Shown in pieces: positions 25,614 to 33,941 of a stretch of DNA of 64,000 bases. The stretch is from Kyrpidia spormannii. Lineage in GTDB: Bacteria; Bacillota; Bacilli; Kyrpidiales; Kyrpidiaceae. Numbering within the stretch: position 1 is the first letter of the stretch; every line of letters begins with the position of its first letter. The stretch is taken from assembly GCF_002804065.1 (NCBI RefSeq), contig NZ_CP024955.1, positions 1,922,001-1,986,000 on the forward strand. The letters run 5' to 3'. The position numbers and the translations under genes were made by a program. Under the pieces are notes generated by a model. It was not told where the DNA came from, made no database searches, and was given only the letters and a program-made list of their open reading frames with translations.

Positions 25614-25918
25614 TCCTTATCCTATGAGCAATTCGACCCGTGCCTGGGATCTCCGCGTTCTCAGCCGATGGCCGTCACCCCTCGGCAGGTCCCGCACACC
25701 TCTTATCCTCACTCGCCCGGCCGCGGTGCCCGCCGCAAAAGGGCCAGTGGGGTGTCGCTCGTCAGCCGGCGGAATTCGGGAGTGGCCGTGCGCGCCAACC
25801 ACTGCCCGCAGATCTCGCCCGCCGCTTGGATGTGACCACACCAGCGGGACGAGCCGACTGTACTCCCTTATAACATATCATACTGAGCCCATAGAGAAAG
25901 GGGATTTTCGGAACCTGG
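25614..25918. other. Intergenic stretch between rsmE and the IclR-family gene
   Basis: 305 bases. A minus-strand frame (GTG 25841 to 25617) has no ribosome site and no recognisable motif. Another minus frame reads IQAAGEICGQWLARTATPEF and has protein-like composition, but no start codon. It may be a scar of the insertion that separates prmA from rsmE; nothing firm is seen. Confidence 0.4.
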
Positions 25919-26689
25919 TCAACTTCCGGCGGTGCCGGGTTCCATCTCTGGAGCGGATCCACCGATCTCTCGGGTCAACCGCTGGGTGTGCTCTACGAGC
26001 ACATGGGCACAATCGGTCATCCGCTCCGTCGTCAATTCCTGTGCGATCCCCAGACACGCCACCGCCAACAGCACCTGACCGCCGGAATCGAACACCGGTG
26101 CCGCAACGCCGTTGATGCCCTTCACCTGTTCTTCCCGGCTCACGGCGAACCCTTTGCGTCGAATGTCGGCCAGCTCATCGAGAAACTCCGGGCTGTACCG
26201 GGCCGCCGCCACATCCTTCAGATCATCGTCATCCATGTAGGCGCAAAAACATTTTCCAAAAGACCCTCGGTCAATGGGGAACTGCTGACCCAAGGAGACG
26301 GTCACGTGGACCTCACCGTGACTGTCCGCCTTCGCCACATAGGTCAGGCGATTGCGCCGCAATCGCTGGGCCGCCACCGTGGTGAGGCCCGTCTCCTCCG
26401 CAATCCTGGAGACGGTGTCCCGGGCCAGCTGCAGATAATCCAAGGCCTCCTCCGCCCGGGCCCCGAGGACCACAAGCGCCGGCCCCAAACTGTACGTGTG
26501 CCGTTTTTGATCGTACCAGACCAGCCCGTGCATGGAAAGGGTCCGCAGCAGTCGTAAACAGGTCGTTTTCGGGATGCCGAGAGTGTCACAAATCTCTCCG
26601 AAAGTTTTGTGCCGGTGCTGGACCCGGCTGAGCAGTTGCAAAATCTTCGCCGCCTGATCCACCGACGGGATGATGTATTTTTCGTCCAC
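25919..26689 (-). CDS. IclR family transcriptional regulator
   Basis: A 256-residue regulator with an N-terminal winged helix (SVDQAAKILQLLSRVQHRHK, ICDTLGIPKTTCLRLLRTLS) and a GAF-like C-terminal effector domain (SLGQQFPIDRGSFGKCFCAY, FAVSREEQVKGINGVAAPVF). The GTG at 26689 follows AGGAG by eight bases; an ATG at 26719 overlapping the upstream gene is possible but has no ribosome site. Last gene of the thiolase-dehydrogenase unit, so probably autoregulatory through the inverted repeat at 30150-30183. Effector probably an aromatic acid or CoA-ester. Confidence 0.93.
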   Translation of the reverse strand: MDEKYIIPSVDQAAKILQLLSRVQHRHKTFGEICDTLGIPKTTCLRLLRTLSMHGLVWYDQKRHTYSLGPALVVLGARAEEALDYLQLARDTVSRIAEETGLTTVAAQRLRRNRLTYVAKADSHGEVHVTVSLGQQFPIDRGSFGKCFCAYMDDDDLKDVAAARYSPEFLDELADIRRKGFAVSREEQVKGINGVAAPVFDSGGQVLLAVACLGIAQELTTERMTDCAHVLVEHTQRLTREIGGSAPEMEPGTAGS

Positions 26690-26715
26690 ATCTACCGCTC
26701 CTCGTCTCCCCCACC

Positions 26716-27870
26716 TCATGTCCCGCCGTATTCGCGCTTCAACTGCGCCGCAATGATGTTTCGCTGGATCTCCGACGTCCCCTCATAGATGCGGGTAATC
26801 CGGGCATCCCGGTAAAACCGTTCCACCGGCATCTCCCGCATGTATCCCATCCCGCCAAAAATTTGCACGGCCCGGTCGGCGATGCGGTTGTAGACCTCCG
26901 AAGCGTACAGCTTGACAATGGCCGACTCTTTGATCGTTTTCTCCCCCCGGTCCACCATGGCGGTCACCCGGTACAACAAGCTTTTCAGGGTTTCCACCTC
27001 CACGGCCATGTCGGCGAGCATATGGGCCACCGCCTGATTTTCGATAATCGGTTTGCCGAACTGTACCCGCTGTAGGGCATGTTCGGTGGACAACGCCAGC
27101 AGTTTCTCACAGGATCCTAGACACCTCGCCCCGAGAGACGCCCGGCCGTTCGTGAGGATTTTCAAAGCATTGACATACCCTTCCCCTTCCTCGCCCAGCC
27201 GATTCTCCACCGGTACCTCGCAATCCTCAAAAAACAGTTGGCAGGTGTGGGAACCCCGCAGACCCATTTTGCGGTCCGCAGGCCCTTTGCGAAATCCGGC
27301 AAAATCCGCCTCGACCAAGAAGGATGTGATCCCGCGGATCCCTTTAGAAGGATCTGTCACCGCCATGACCGTCACCACGTCCGCTTCAGGTCCGTTGGTG
27401 ATAAAATGTTTCATGCCATTCAGAATGTAGCGGTCTCCCTTGCGGACGGCCACGGTTCGCAAATTCGCAGCGTTGGAACCCGCTTCGGGTTCCGAGAGGG
27501 CGAAAGCCCCGATTTTATCCCCGGCCGCCATGGCCGGCAAAAATCGCCGGCGTTGCTCCTCATTGCCAAGTTCGATAATGCCGACGCTGCCGATCCCCGT
27601 GTGAGCCCCGATGAGGCTGGTAAACCCGTTATGGGTCTTGCCCAATTCCTCGAGGATCGCGCATTTTTCGGTCATGTTCAGACCAAGGCCGCCGTAATCC
27701 TCGGGAATGGACAACCCAAAAAGGCCCAACTGCTTGGCTTGCTGCACCAACTCTTCCGGGATGCGGTCCTCCTCCTCGATGACGGCCGCCGCCGGTTCCA
27801 CGACCTCGTTGACAAACCCCCGAACCACTTGCCTGAATTGCTCGATCTCCTTTGACAACTGCACATCCAC
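26716..27870 (-). CDS. Acyl-CoA dehydrogenase (short-chain type)
   Basis: A 384-residue flavoenzyme: PEDYGGLGLNMTEKCAILEE, FAD/substrate motif GAFALSEPEAGSNA, GMKHFITNGPEADV, QIFGGMGYMREMPVERFYRD, and RITRIYEGTSEIQRN, where the Glu of YEGTSEI is the catalytic base. GTG 27870 after AGGGGGTG is the best start; an extension to 28218 is a reading-frame artefact overlapping the hydroxyacyl-CoA dehydrogenase gene. It lies in a unit with thiolase and hydroxyacyl-CoA dehydrogenase and probably contributes to degradation of acyl or dicarboxylyl-CoA products. Confidence 0.94.
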   Translation of the reverse strand: MDVQLSKEIEQFRQVVRGFVNEVVEPAAAVIEEEDRIPEELVQQAKQLGLFGLSIPEDYGGLGLNMTEKCAILEELGKTHNGFTSLIGAHTGIGSVGIIELGNEEQRRRFLPAMAAGDKIGAFALSEPEAGSNAANLRTVAVRKGDRYILNGMKHFITNGPEADVVTVMAVTDPSKGIRGITSFLVEADFAGFRKGPADRKMGLRGSHTCQLFFEDCEVPVENRLGEEGEGYVNALKILTNGRASLGARCLGSCEKLLALSTEHALQRVQFGKPIIENQAVAHMLADMAVEVETLKSLLYRVTAMVDRGEKTIKESAIVKLYASEVYNRIADRAVQIFGGMGYMREMPVERFYRDARITRIYEGTSEIQRNIIAAQLKREYGGT

Positions 27871-28015
27871 TGCGGCACCCCCTGCTCGTTTCCTTCTCTC
27901 GGGACCTTGAACCGTCGATTCGCCATCACCGGTCCCGCCGGGTACGGGTTCCCCGCCCTGGGCCCGGCACGACCTGGCCCGACATCCTCGCCGCGCCGAG
28001 ATGTTCGCGGCGAGG

Positions 28016-28903
28016 TCACCGCCCGGACGCCGACCCGGGAATCCGGCGCCCTTCCTCATCGTACTCGTAAACCCCCCGGCCGACCTTTTTTCCCAACCGG
28101 CCGGCCCGGACATACTGGACCAGTAGGGGACACGGGCGGAATTTTTCCCCCAAGGTTTGGTGGAGGTATTCCAATACATGAAGGCGCGTGTCCCATCCCA
28201 CCAGGTCGCCCAGTTCAAAGGGCCCCATGGGAAAATGCAGTCCCAACTTGATGGCCTTGTCGATCTCCTCCGCCGAACTGACGCCTTCCATCAACATGTA
28301 GAAGGCCTCGTTGCCAATCATCGCACTGATCCGGCTGGTGGCGAATCCCGGGCGCTCGTTCACCCGGATCGTCTCCTTGCCCAGGCTGCGGCCGACACCC
28401 TCGGTCTGCTCCACCGCCCACTCGGCCGACTCCAGCCCCCGCACCACCTCCACCAGTTCCATGCGATGAACGGGGTTAAAGAAATGCATGCCCACCACCC
28501 GTTCCGGCATCGCCGCCGCGGCGGCGATCTCGGTAATGCTTTTGGCCGACGTGTTGGTCGCCAAAACCACATCCGGCGCACAGACTCCGTCCAGTTCCCG
28601 AAACACACTGTGTTTCACGGCCAGGTCTTCGGTCACCGCCTCGATGACAAAATCGCATTCTGACAGTTCCCCGAGGGACCGGGCCGTGCGCAGTCGCCCG
28701 AGCACATCGCCGGGCTCATCCCGGAGGAAGCCTTTCTCCTTTTGCCGTTTCACCAAAGCCGCAATCTGTTCCAGCGCTTTTTCCAGGGCTTCCGGCCGGG
28801 CGTCGTACATCCAGGTCTCAAACCCCGATACCGCCGCCTGATAGGCGATGCCTTGTCCCATCACCCCGGTGCCCACGACACCGATACGTTTCACTTCCCG
28901 CAC
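28016..28903 (-). CDS. 3-hydroxyacyl-CoA dehydrogenase (PaaH/Hbd family)
   Basis: NAD-dependent oxidation of a 3-hydroxyacyl-CoA. 295 residues with the Rossmann start GVVGTGVMGQGIAYQAAVSG, ATNTSAKSITEIAAAA, the catalytic His in VGMHFFNPVHRMELVEVV, and the C-terminal domain (NEAFYMLMEGVSSAEEIDKA, LGLHFPMGPFELGDLVG). In this context it probably acts as PaaH on 3-hydroxyadipyl-CoA, although Hbd-type substrates are equally compatible. Confidence 0.92.
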   Translation of the reverse strand: MREVKRIGVVGTGVMGQGIAYQAAVSGFETWMYDARPEALEKALEQIAALVKRQKEKGFLRDEPGDVLGRLRTARSLGELSECDFVIEAVTEDLAVKHSVFRELDGVCAPDVVLATNTSAKSITEIAAAAAMPERVVGMHFFNPVHRMELVEVVRGLESAEWAVEQTEGVGRSLGKETIRVNERPGFATSRISAMIGNEAFYMLMEGVSSAEEIDKAIKLGLHFPMGPFELGDLVGWDTRLHVLEYLHQTLGEKFRPCPLLVQYVRAGRLGKKVGRGVYEYDEEGRRIPGSASGR

Positions 28904-28931
28904 GTTGCCAGTCTCCTTTCTAGCGTTTCGA

Positions 28932-30134
28932 TCAACCTTCGATCCGTTCCACGATGGTGGCGATGCCCTGTCCTACCCCGATGCACATGGTCACCAGGCC
29001 GTACCGGGCTTTTCGGCGATTCATCTCGTATAACAAGGTGGTGAGAAGCCGGGCCCCGGTGCTGCCAAGGGGATGGCCGATGGCGATCGACCCGCCGTTG
29101 ACATTGAGCTTCTCCCGGGGGATGTTCAATTCCCGCATACAGGCCACCGCCTGGGCGGCGAAAGCTTCGTTCAACTCTATGAGGTCGATGTCCTCGATCG
29201 TGAGTCCGGCCCGCTTCAAGGCTTTGCGCACGGCTGGAATCGGCCCGATGCCCATCACCGCGGGGTCCACCCCGGCCACCGCGGAGGTCACGATCCGGGC
29301 CATGGGGGCGAGTCCCAACTCCCGGGCCTTCTCCGGTGCCGCCAGGAGCAGGGCAGCCGCACCGTCGTTGATTCCAGAAGAATTCCCCGCCGTCACAGTA
29401 CCCCTTTCTTTAAAGGCCGGCTTCAGCTTTCCGAGTGTTTCCAGGGTCGTGTCCGGGCGGGGATGCTCATCCTGTTCCACCCATACGATGCCCTTCTTCG
29501 TCTCGACCGGAACGGGGACCATCTCTTCTTTAAAACGCCCCTCCCGGATCGCCGCCGCCGCCCGCTGCTGACTTTCTAGGGCGAAACGGTCCTGGTCTTC
29601 CCGGGAAACCCCGTAGCGCTCGGCGACATTCTCCGCCGTCTCCCCCATGGAATAGGGGGGATACATGGCCGCGAGTTTCGGGTTAATGAAACGCCACCCG
29701 ATGGTGGTATCATAAACGGTGCGATCGCCCCGGGGGAACGCTTTATCCGGCTTGCCCATCACCAGCGGAGCCCGGGACATGCTCTCCACCCCGCCGGCAA
29801 TCATGAGATCCCCTTCGCCGACCCGGATCGCCCGCCCCGCCTGATTCACAGCCTCCAGGCCCGAGCCGCACAAGCGGTTCACCGTCGCGCCGGCCACGCT
29901 GACCGGCAGGCCGGCCAACAGCAGCGCCATCCGGGCCACATTCCGGTTATCTTCGCCAGCCTGGTTGGCGTTACCCATGATCACATCTTCGATCTCTTCC
30001 GCCGGCACCCCCGTGCGCTCCACCAACCCCCGGATGGCCACCGCCGCCAGGTCGTCCGGCCGCACGGACGAAAGAGCACCGCCGTACCGTCCCACCGGCG
30101 TCCTTACTGCCCCCACAATCCACGCTTCTCGCAT
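28932..30134 (-). CDS. Thiolase (3-oxoadipyl-CoA/acetyl-CoA acyltransferase, PaaJ/PcaF-like)
   Basis: A 400-residue thiolase cleaving a 3-oxoacyl-CoA with CoA. The acyl-accepting Cys is in [15 protein letters not shown] (about residue 89); His in [19 protein letters not shown] and the second Cys in [12 protein letters not shown] complete the site. The stretch [15 protein letters not shown] followed by [16 protein letters not shown] resembles PcaF/PaaJ rather than PhaA. It is the first gene of a unit driven by a near-consensus promoter and likely performs the thiolytic steps of phenylacetate breakdown. Confidence 0.92.
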   Translation of the reverse strand: MREAWIVGAVRTPVGRYGGALSSVRPDDLAAVAIRGLVERTGVPAEEIEDVIMGNANQAGEDNRNVARMALLLAGLPVSVAGATVNRLCGSGLEAVNQAGRAIRVGEGDLMIAGGVESMSRAPLVMGKPDKAFPRGDRTVYDTTIGWRFINPKLAAMYPPYSMGETAENVAERYGVSREDQDRFALESQQRAAAAIREGRFKEEMVPVPVETKKGIVWVEQDEHPRPDTTLETLGKLKPAFKERGTVTAGNSSGINDGAAALLLAAPEKARELGLAPMARIVTSAVAGVDPAVMGIGPIPAVRKALKRAGLTIEDIDLIELNEAFAAQAVACMRELNIPREKLNVNGGSIAIGHPLGSTGARLLTTLLYEMNRRKARYGLVTMCIGVGQGIATIVERIEG

Positions 30135-30149
30135 GCTCCCACCTCAGAG

Positions 30150-30183
30150 TTTCATATTTAGATATCTAGTTTCTAATGTGAAA
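30150..30183. promoter_or_regulatory. Inverted-repeat operator before the thiolase gene
   Basis: TTTCATATTTAGA (30150-30162) and TTCTAATGTGAAA (30171-30183) are two arms of an imperfect inverted repeat immediately downstream of, and touching, the -10 box. The IclR gene closing this operon is the likely binder. Confidence 0.55.
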
Positions 30184-30212
30184 TTATAAAAACAGTGCTC
30201 CAGATATGTCAA
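30183..30212 (-). promoter_or_regulatory. Near-consensus sigma-A promoter of the thiolase operon
   Basis: TTGACA (30207-30212), 18 bases, TATAAT (30183-30188) on the minus strand, about 50 bases before the thiolase start. Confidence 0.85.
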
Positions 30213-30253
30213 GAGGGTCGGTTGCCAATGTTCACACGCTCCCTGACTTCAGT

Positions 30254-30290
30254 AAAAAGCGGGGAGCCCCACTCGCGCCCCCCGCCTTTT
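30254..30290 (-). terminator. Intrinsic terminator of the paaK-thioesterase unit
   Basis: On the minus strand GCGGGG ... CCCCGC closes a GC-rich hairpin followed by TTTTT, about 15 bases past the stop of the FlK-like thioesterase. The A-run on the other side makes it symmetric. Confidence 0.8.
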
Positions 30291-30300
30291 TCGGCCACCT

Positions 30301-30693
30301 TCACTCCATTCTGGCAATACGATCCAGGATCTTCTGTCGGGGCAGAATCGCCTGGTGAAACATTCCTTCTCCAACGATGCCCTTGTCGTGCTCGGCCCAC
30401 ACCCGGCACACGACCCGCCTGGGCGTCACCTCCACGGCCTCCGCCGTAAAAGTCACCTCTTTCCCCACCGGGGCGGGGGCGCGGTGTTCCACACTGATTG
30501 CCGCTCCCACTCCCTCCTCCCCTTCTTCGAGAAAGGGAAGGATGACCCGCCTGCCCACCCACTCCATGTAGTAGATCATGGAAACGGTGGACAATGTGGA
30601 ATGGACTTGCACTCCGCCAAAGGCCGGACACATGTCGGGAGCCACCACAATGGACATCGTCTCCCTGTGGCCCACTTTCAAGCCTGGCTTCAC
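30301..30693 (-). CDS. FlK-like hotdog thioesterase
   Basis: A 130-residue hotdog-fold acyl-CoA thioesterase. The N-terminus VKPGLKVGHRETMSIVV, the helix YYMEWVGRRVILPFLEEGEE and the strand GAAISVEHRAPAP align with fluoroacetyl-CoA thioesterase FlK. Ser/Thr residues in VHSTLSTVS, Glu in MEW and His in VEH are the equivalents of the FlK triad. GTG 30693 follows GAAGGGG by eight bases. Last gene of the paaK unit. Fluoroacetyl-CoA is improbable as substrate; release of CoA from blocked pathway intermediates is more likely. Confidence 0.85.
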   Translation of the reverse strand: MKPGLKVGHRETMSIVVAPDMCPAFGGVQVHSTLSTVSMIYYMEWVGRRVILPFLEEGEEGVGAAISVEHRAPAPVGKEVTFTAEAVEVTPRRVVCRVWAEHDKGIVGEGMFHQAILPRQKILDRIARME

Positions 30694-30764
30694 GGCCTCA
30701 ACCCCTTCCTGCACATCCCCGGCTCCGCCCGTTGTTCCACCGGCAAATCCAAGCGGACCGCGAC

Positions 30765-32243
30765 TCAGACCCCAAAGGGATTGAGGGGCTTCTCTCCGAC
30801 ATAAGCGAGCACACTTTTCGTCTCGGTGTACAACTCCAGGGACTCCGCCGCCAGCTCCCGGCCGAATCCCGATTGCTTGTACCCGCCGAAAGGAAGTCCC
30901 GGAAATGCCGAGAACGGGTTGTTGATGAGCACCACTCCGGCTTTGAGCCTGCCGGCCACCCGATGGGCCCTGGCAAAATCCCGGGTCCACAGAGAGGCGG
31001 CGAGGCCGTATCGGGTATCGTTGGCGAGGCGAACGGCTTCCGCCTCGTCCCTGAACTTGGTGGCCACCAAAACCGGCCCAAAAATCTCTTCCTGGGCCAC
31101 CCGGGTTCTGTTGTCCACATCTGCGAGCAAAGTCGGGAGATACCAGTGGCCTTTTGAAAACTCCTGGCCCTCCGGCCGGCGGCCTCCCAGCGCCACCCGG
31201 GCACCTTCCTGAACTCCCAGCTTGACGTAGGAATCGATCACTTTCTCCTGATTTTCCGAGATGATGGCCCCGATGTGGGTGTTCGGATCCAGGGGATCGC
31301 CGATCTTCAGTTTGCTCGCCTTCTGCACAAACCGATCCAGGAATTCCTCATAGATCGATTCGTGGACGAACAGCCGCGACCGGGCCTCGCAGGACTGCCC
31401 GGTATTGTAATAAATCCCAAACAAAGAGCCGTCCACCGCCGCATCCAGATCCGCGTCCTCAAAGATCACATTCGGGGACTTGCCGCCAAGCTCCAAGGTC
31501 ACCCGCTTCAGCGTCTCCGACGCCCGGGCCATGATGTCTTTCCCCGTCCCCGTCTCCCCAGTGAAGGCAACCTTGTCCACCCCGGGGTGCTCCACCAGAT
31601 AGGCCCCAACATCCGATCCGCTCCCCACCACGATGTTGACGACACCCTCGGGCACCCCTGCCTCCTGGCAGATATCCCCTAGGATCAAGGCGGTTATCGG
31701 CGTCAGGCTGGCGGGCTTGAGAACCACGGTGCACCCTGCGGCCAGGGCCGGGGCCAATTTCCATGCGGCCATCATGAGAGGATAATTCCAGGGCACGATC
31801 TGGGCGCACACCCCCACCGGCTCTTTCACCGTATAGTGGAAAAATCCCCGAGGTACAGGTTTCGTTCGCCCATCCAGCATCATCGCCGCCGCGGCATACA
31901 ACTCAAAATCCTCAATGGCTTGCATGACCTGGCCCTTGGCCGCGGACAAGGTCTTGCCGCTGTTCAGGACCTCGATCCGGCACAACTCGTCAAACCGTTC
32001 GCGCATAATCCCGGCGATCCGGTTCAGCACCTGGGCTCGCCGGGCCGCCGTCCATTTGGACCATTTTCCTTCCTCCAGCGCCCGCCGCGCCGTTTTCACG
32101 GCCCGATCCACGTCCTCCCGGGTCCCCTTGGCCACTTTGGCCAGCACCTCGCCGGTGGCCGGGTTATAGGTGTCCATCCACTCGCCGGTCGATCCTTCCA
32201 CGTGCTGTCCGTCGATGAGCATCAAGTACTGTTCCTTCAACAT
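30765..32243 (-). CDS. Aldehyde dehydrogenase (ALDH superfamily)
   Basis: A 492-residue NAD(P)-dependent ALDH. NAD-binding VPWNYPLMMAAWKLAPALAA, KPASLTPITAL, catalytic Glu in TLELGGKSPNVIF (about residue 261) and catalytic Cys in NTGQSCEARSRLF (about residue 295). No MaoC hydratase domain follows, unlike full-length PaaZ. In the paa unit it could oxidise phenylacetaldehyde to phenylacetate, or the 3-oxo-5,6-dehydrosuberyl-CoA semialdehyde made after ring opening. Confidence 0.93.
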   Translation of the reverse strand: MLKEQYLMLIDGQHVEGSTGEWMDTYNPATGEVLAKVAKGTREDVDRAVKTARRALEEGKWSKWTAARRAQVLNRIAGIMRERFDELCRIEVLNSGKTLSAAKGQVMQAIEDFELYAAAAMMLDGRTKPVPRGFFHYTVKEPVGVCAQIVPWNYPLMMAAWKLAPALAAGCTVVLKPASLTPITALILGDICQEAGVPEGVVNIVVGSGSDVGAYLVEHPGVDKVAFTGETGTGKDIMARASETLKRVTLELGGKSPNVIFEDADLDAAVDGSLFGIYYNTGQSCEARSRLFVHESIYEEFLDRFVQKASKLKIGDPLDPNTHIGAIISENQEKVIDSYVKLGVQEGARVALGGRRPEGQEFSKGHWYLPTLLADVDNRTRVAQEEIFGPVLVATKFRDEAEAVRLANDTRYGLAASLWTRDFARAHRVAGRLKAGVVLINNPFSAFPGLPFGGYKQSGFGRELAAESLELYTETKSVLAYVGEKPLNPFGV

Positions 32244-32319
32244 CTAGCCCTCTCCCCTTCTCCTTACGATGTTCAGCGGCACGCACTCTGCACGCGGTCG
32301 CCGACCCTCCCCGGTCCGA

Positions 32320-32787
32320 TCAACGGACCCCCGGGTGGCCGCCGTCCCCCACGCCCCCTGGCTCGGACGGCGACTCTTCCACCAATGGCCGATTCCGGCG
32401 ATGCACCACGCCGAGACATTTCGCCACCAATACCCCTTCGGCCGTCGTCACCGTCATCTCGTAATAACCCGCCCGACGGGTGAGGTGATTCTCCCGGGCT
32501 TCGGCCACCAGCGTGTCCCCCAGCTCGGCTGCGCGGTAAAATTGCATCGAAACGCTGGTCGCTACGGCCAGTTGATTATAACTGTTGCTCGCCGCGGCAA
32601 AGGCGGCGTCCGCCAGACTGAACAAGAACCCACCGTGGGGTGCCCCGGCAAAATTAAATACCTCCGGCCGCACTTCTGCCCGCACCCGGGCGAACCCCGG
32701 CCCGACTTCATCCAAATGAAAACCGAGCCATGAGGAAAAAGGATCGCTCCGAAACCGCGCTTCCAATTCCTTTGAAACCCCTGACAT
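32320..32787 (-). CDS. paaI: Hydroxyphenylacetyl-CoA thioesterase PaaI
   Basis: A 155-residue hotdog thioesterase that releases CoA from ring-hydroxylated phenylacetyl-CoA dead ends. The active-site strand/helix FAGAPHGGFLFSLADAAFAA (HGG plus the catalytic Asp) is a near-exact PaaI signature, with NSYNQLAVATSVSMQFYRAA following. ATG 32787 follows AAGGGGG by seven bases; a TTG at 32805 is less likely. Lies between paaG and the aldehyde dehydrogenase gene. The C-terminal 20 residues are Gly-rich and probably disordered. Confidence 0.92.
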   Translation of the reverse strand: MSGVSKELEARFRSDPFSSWLGFHLDEVGPGFARVRAEVRPEVFNFAGAPHGGFLFSLADAAFAAASNSYNQLAVATSVSMQFYRAAELGDTLVAEARENHLTRRAGYYEMTVTTAEGVLVAKCLGVVHRRNRPLVEESPSEPGGVGDGGHPGVR

Positions 32788-32817
32788 CCAAAGCCCCCTT
32801 CCCAACAGCGCTCCCGA

Positions 32818-33606
32818 CTACCGCCCGTAAAATTCCGGCCGGCGCTTCTCAAAAAAGGCCTGCATGCCCTCCCGATGGTCCTCGGTTCGCCCGGACTCCG
32901 ACTGAAGCCGGGCCTCCAGAGCCAGCGTCTCTTCCAAAGACGCGCTCAGGCCGCGATACAAAGCGCGCTTTGTGCGAGCCACCGCCAGGGGGGGCATCGC
33001 CGCCAGCCGCTCCGCCAAAGTCAAGGCTTCCTCCTCCAGCCGTTCGGGGGGGACCACCCGATTGATCAACCCCAATCGCTCGGCCTCGGCGGCGGAAATT
33101 CGGTCTCCCAAAAGCGCGAGCTCCATCGCCTTCTTCAGCCCGGCCAGGCGGGGCAAAAACCAACAGCTGCCGGTATCCGGCACGAGCCCGATGTGAATGA
33201 ACGCCTCCACAAAACTCGCTTTTTCGGAGGCGATGGCCAAATCGCAGGCGAAGGCGAGACTGGCCCCCGCCCCCGCCGCCGCCCCCTGCACCATCGCCAC
33301 CACCGGTTTATCCATCCTCACAATCACCTGGACAATGGGGTTATACCCTTCCCGCAAAAGATCTCCATAATCGAGACCTGCCTGGCTGCGAATGGTCTCC
33401 AGATCCTGGCCGGCGCAAAAAGCCCTCCCCTTGGCCCCGAGCAGAACCGCCCGAATCTCGGGATCCCGCTCCGCCCGCTTCAAGGCATCCAGCAGCTCCC
33501 GGCGCATTTGCGGATTGAAGGCATTCAGCTGCTCCGGCCGATTGAGAACAATCCGGGCCACCCGGCCCTCCCGGGCATATTCCACCGTCTCATACGCCGG
33601 GTTCAC
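32818..33606 (-). CDS. paaG: 1,2-epoxyphenylacetyl-CoA isomerase PaaG (crotonase family)
   Basis: Isomerises the ring epoxide to oxepin-CoA and shifts double bonds later in the pathway. The 262 residues contain GRAFCAGQDLETIR, YNPIVQVIVRMDKPVVAMV, the oxyanion loop GAAAGAGASLAFACDLAIA, and FVEAFIHIGLVPDTGSCWFL with the catalytic Asp of PaaG (Glu in hydratases). EGMQAFFEKRRPEFYG ends it. The GTG at 33606 overlaps the EthD stop and has AAGGAGG almost touching it, an awkward start; GTG 33585 is the alternative. Confidence 0.9.
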   Translation of the reverse strand: MNPAYETVEYAREGRVARIVLNRPEQLNAFNPQMRRELLDALKRAERDPEIRAVLLGAKGRAFCAGQDLETIRSQAGLDYGDLLREGYNPIVQVIVRMDKPVVAMVQGAAAGAGASLAFACDLAIASEKASFVEAFIHIGLVPDTGSCWFLPRLAGLKKAMELALLGDRISAAEAERLGLINRVVPPERLEEEALTLAERLAAMPPLAVARTKRALYRGLSASLEETLALEARLQSESGRTEDHREGMQAFFEKRRPEFYGR

Positions 33607-33911
33607 CCCTCCTTCACCTCGCCGATCACCATGGTGACAATCTTCCCGGCAAAGCCCATCAGATCTTTGGCGGCCGCTTTCCCTTCGGGAGAGGCCATAG
33701 CCGCGTCCAAGGTCTGGCGGTCGGTGAAATACATCTCCGCCATCAGATACCATTCCGACGCTCCGCCCATGGGATCGCCGACGATTCGCGTGACTTCGAG
33801 TTTCTTAAGCCCCGGCATCTTCTCCGCCAAAGGCGTGTGGACTTCTCCATAATGCCGGTCGAAAGCGTCCCGATCCTCGGGTTGACGGTACAATGCGATA
33901 AGTTTCACCAA
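33603..33911 (-). CDS. EthD family protein
   Basis: A 102-residue ferredoxin-like dimeric-barrel protein. MVKLIALYRQPEDRDAFDRH, HTPLAEKMPGLKKLEV and FTDRQTLDAAMASPEGKAA are the EthD pattern, known from ether degradation and found near paaK in several Gram-positive genomes. Function unproven: it may protect or channel a reactive intermediate. TTG 33911 is preferred because AGGAGG lies eight bases before it and the protein then begins MVKLI as in relatives; ATG 33932 has no ribosome site. Stop overlaps the paaG start. Confidence 0.82.
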   Translation of the reverse strand: MVKLIALYRQPEDRDAFDRHYGEVHTPLAEKMPGLKKLEVTRIVGDPMGGASEWYLMAEMYFTDRQTLDAAMASPEGKAAAKDLMGFAGKIVTMVIGEVKEG

Positions 33912-33941
33912 ATCCATCGCCTCCTGATTCATCGGAACATT

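Noticed and set aside
25617..25841. A 74-codon minus-strand frame before the IclR-rsmE gap
   Set aside because: No ribosome site, Arg/Gly-rich composition, no recognisable family.
26690..26719. Upstream ATG for the IclR gene overlapping the acyl-CoA dehydrogenase stop
   Set aside because: The GTG at 26689 has a good ribosome site, and the extra ten residues (MRWGRRGAVD) are not typical of the family.
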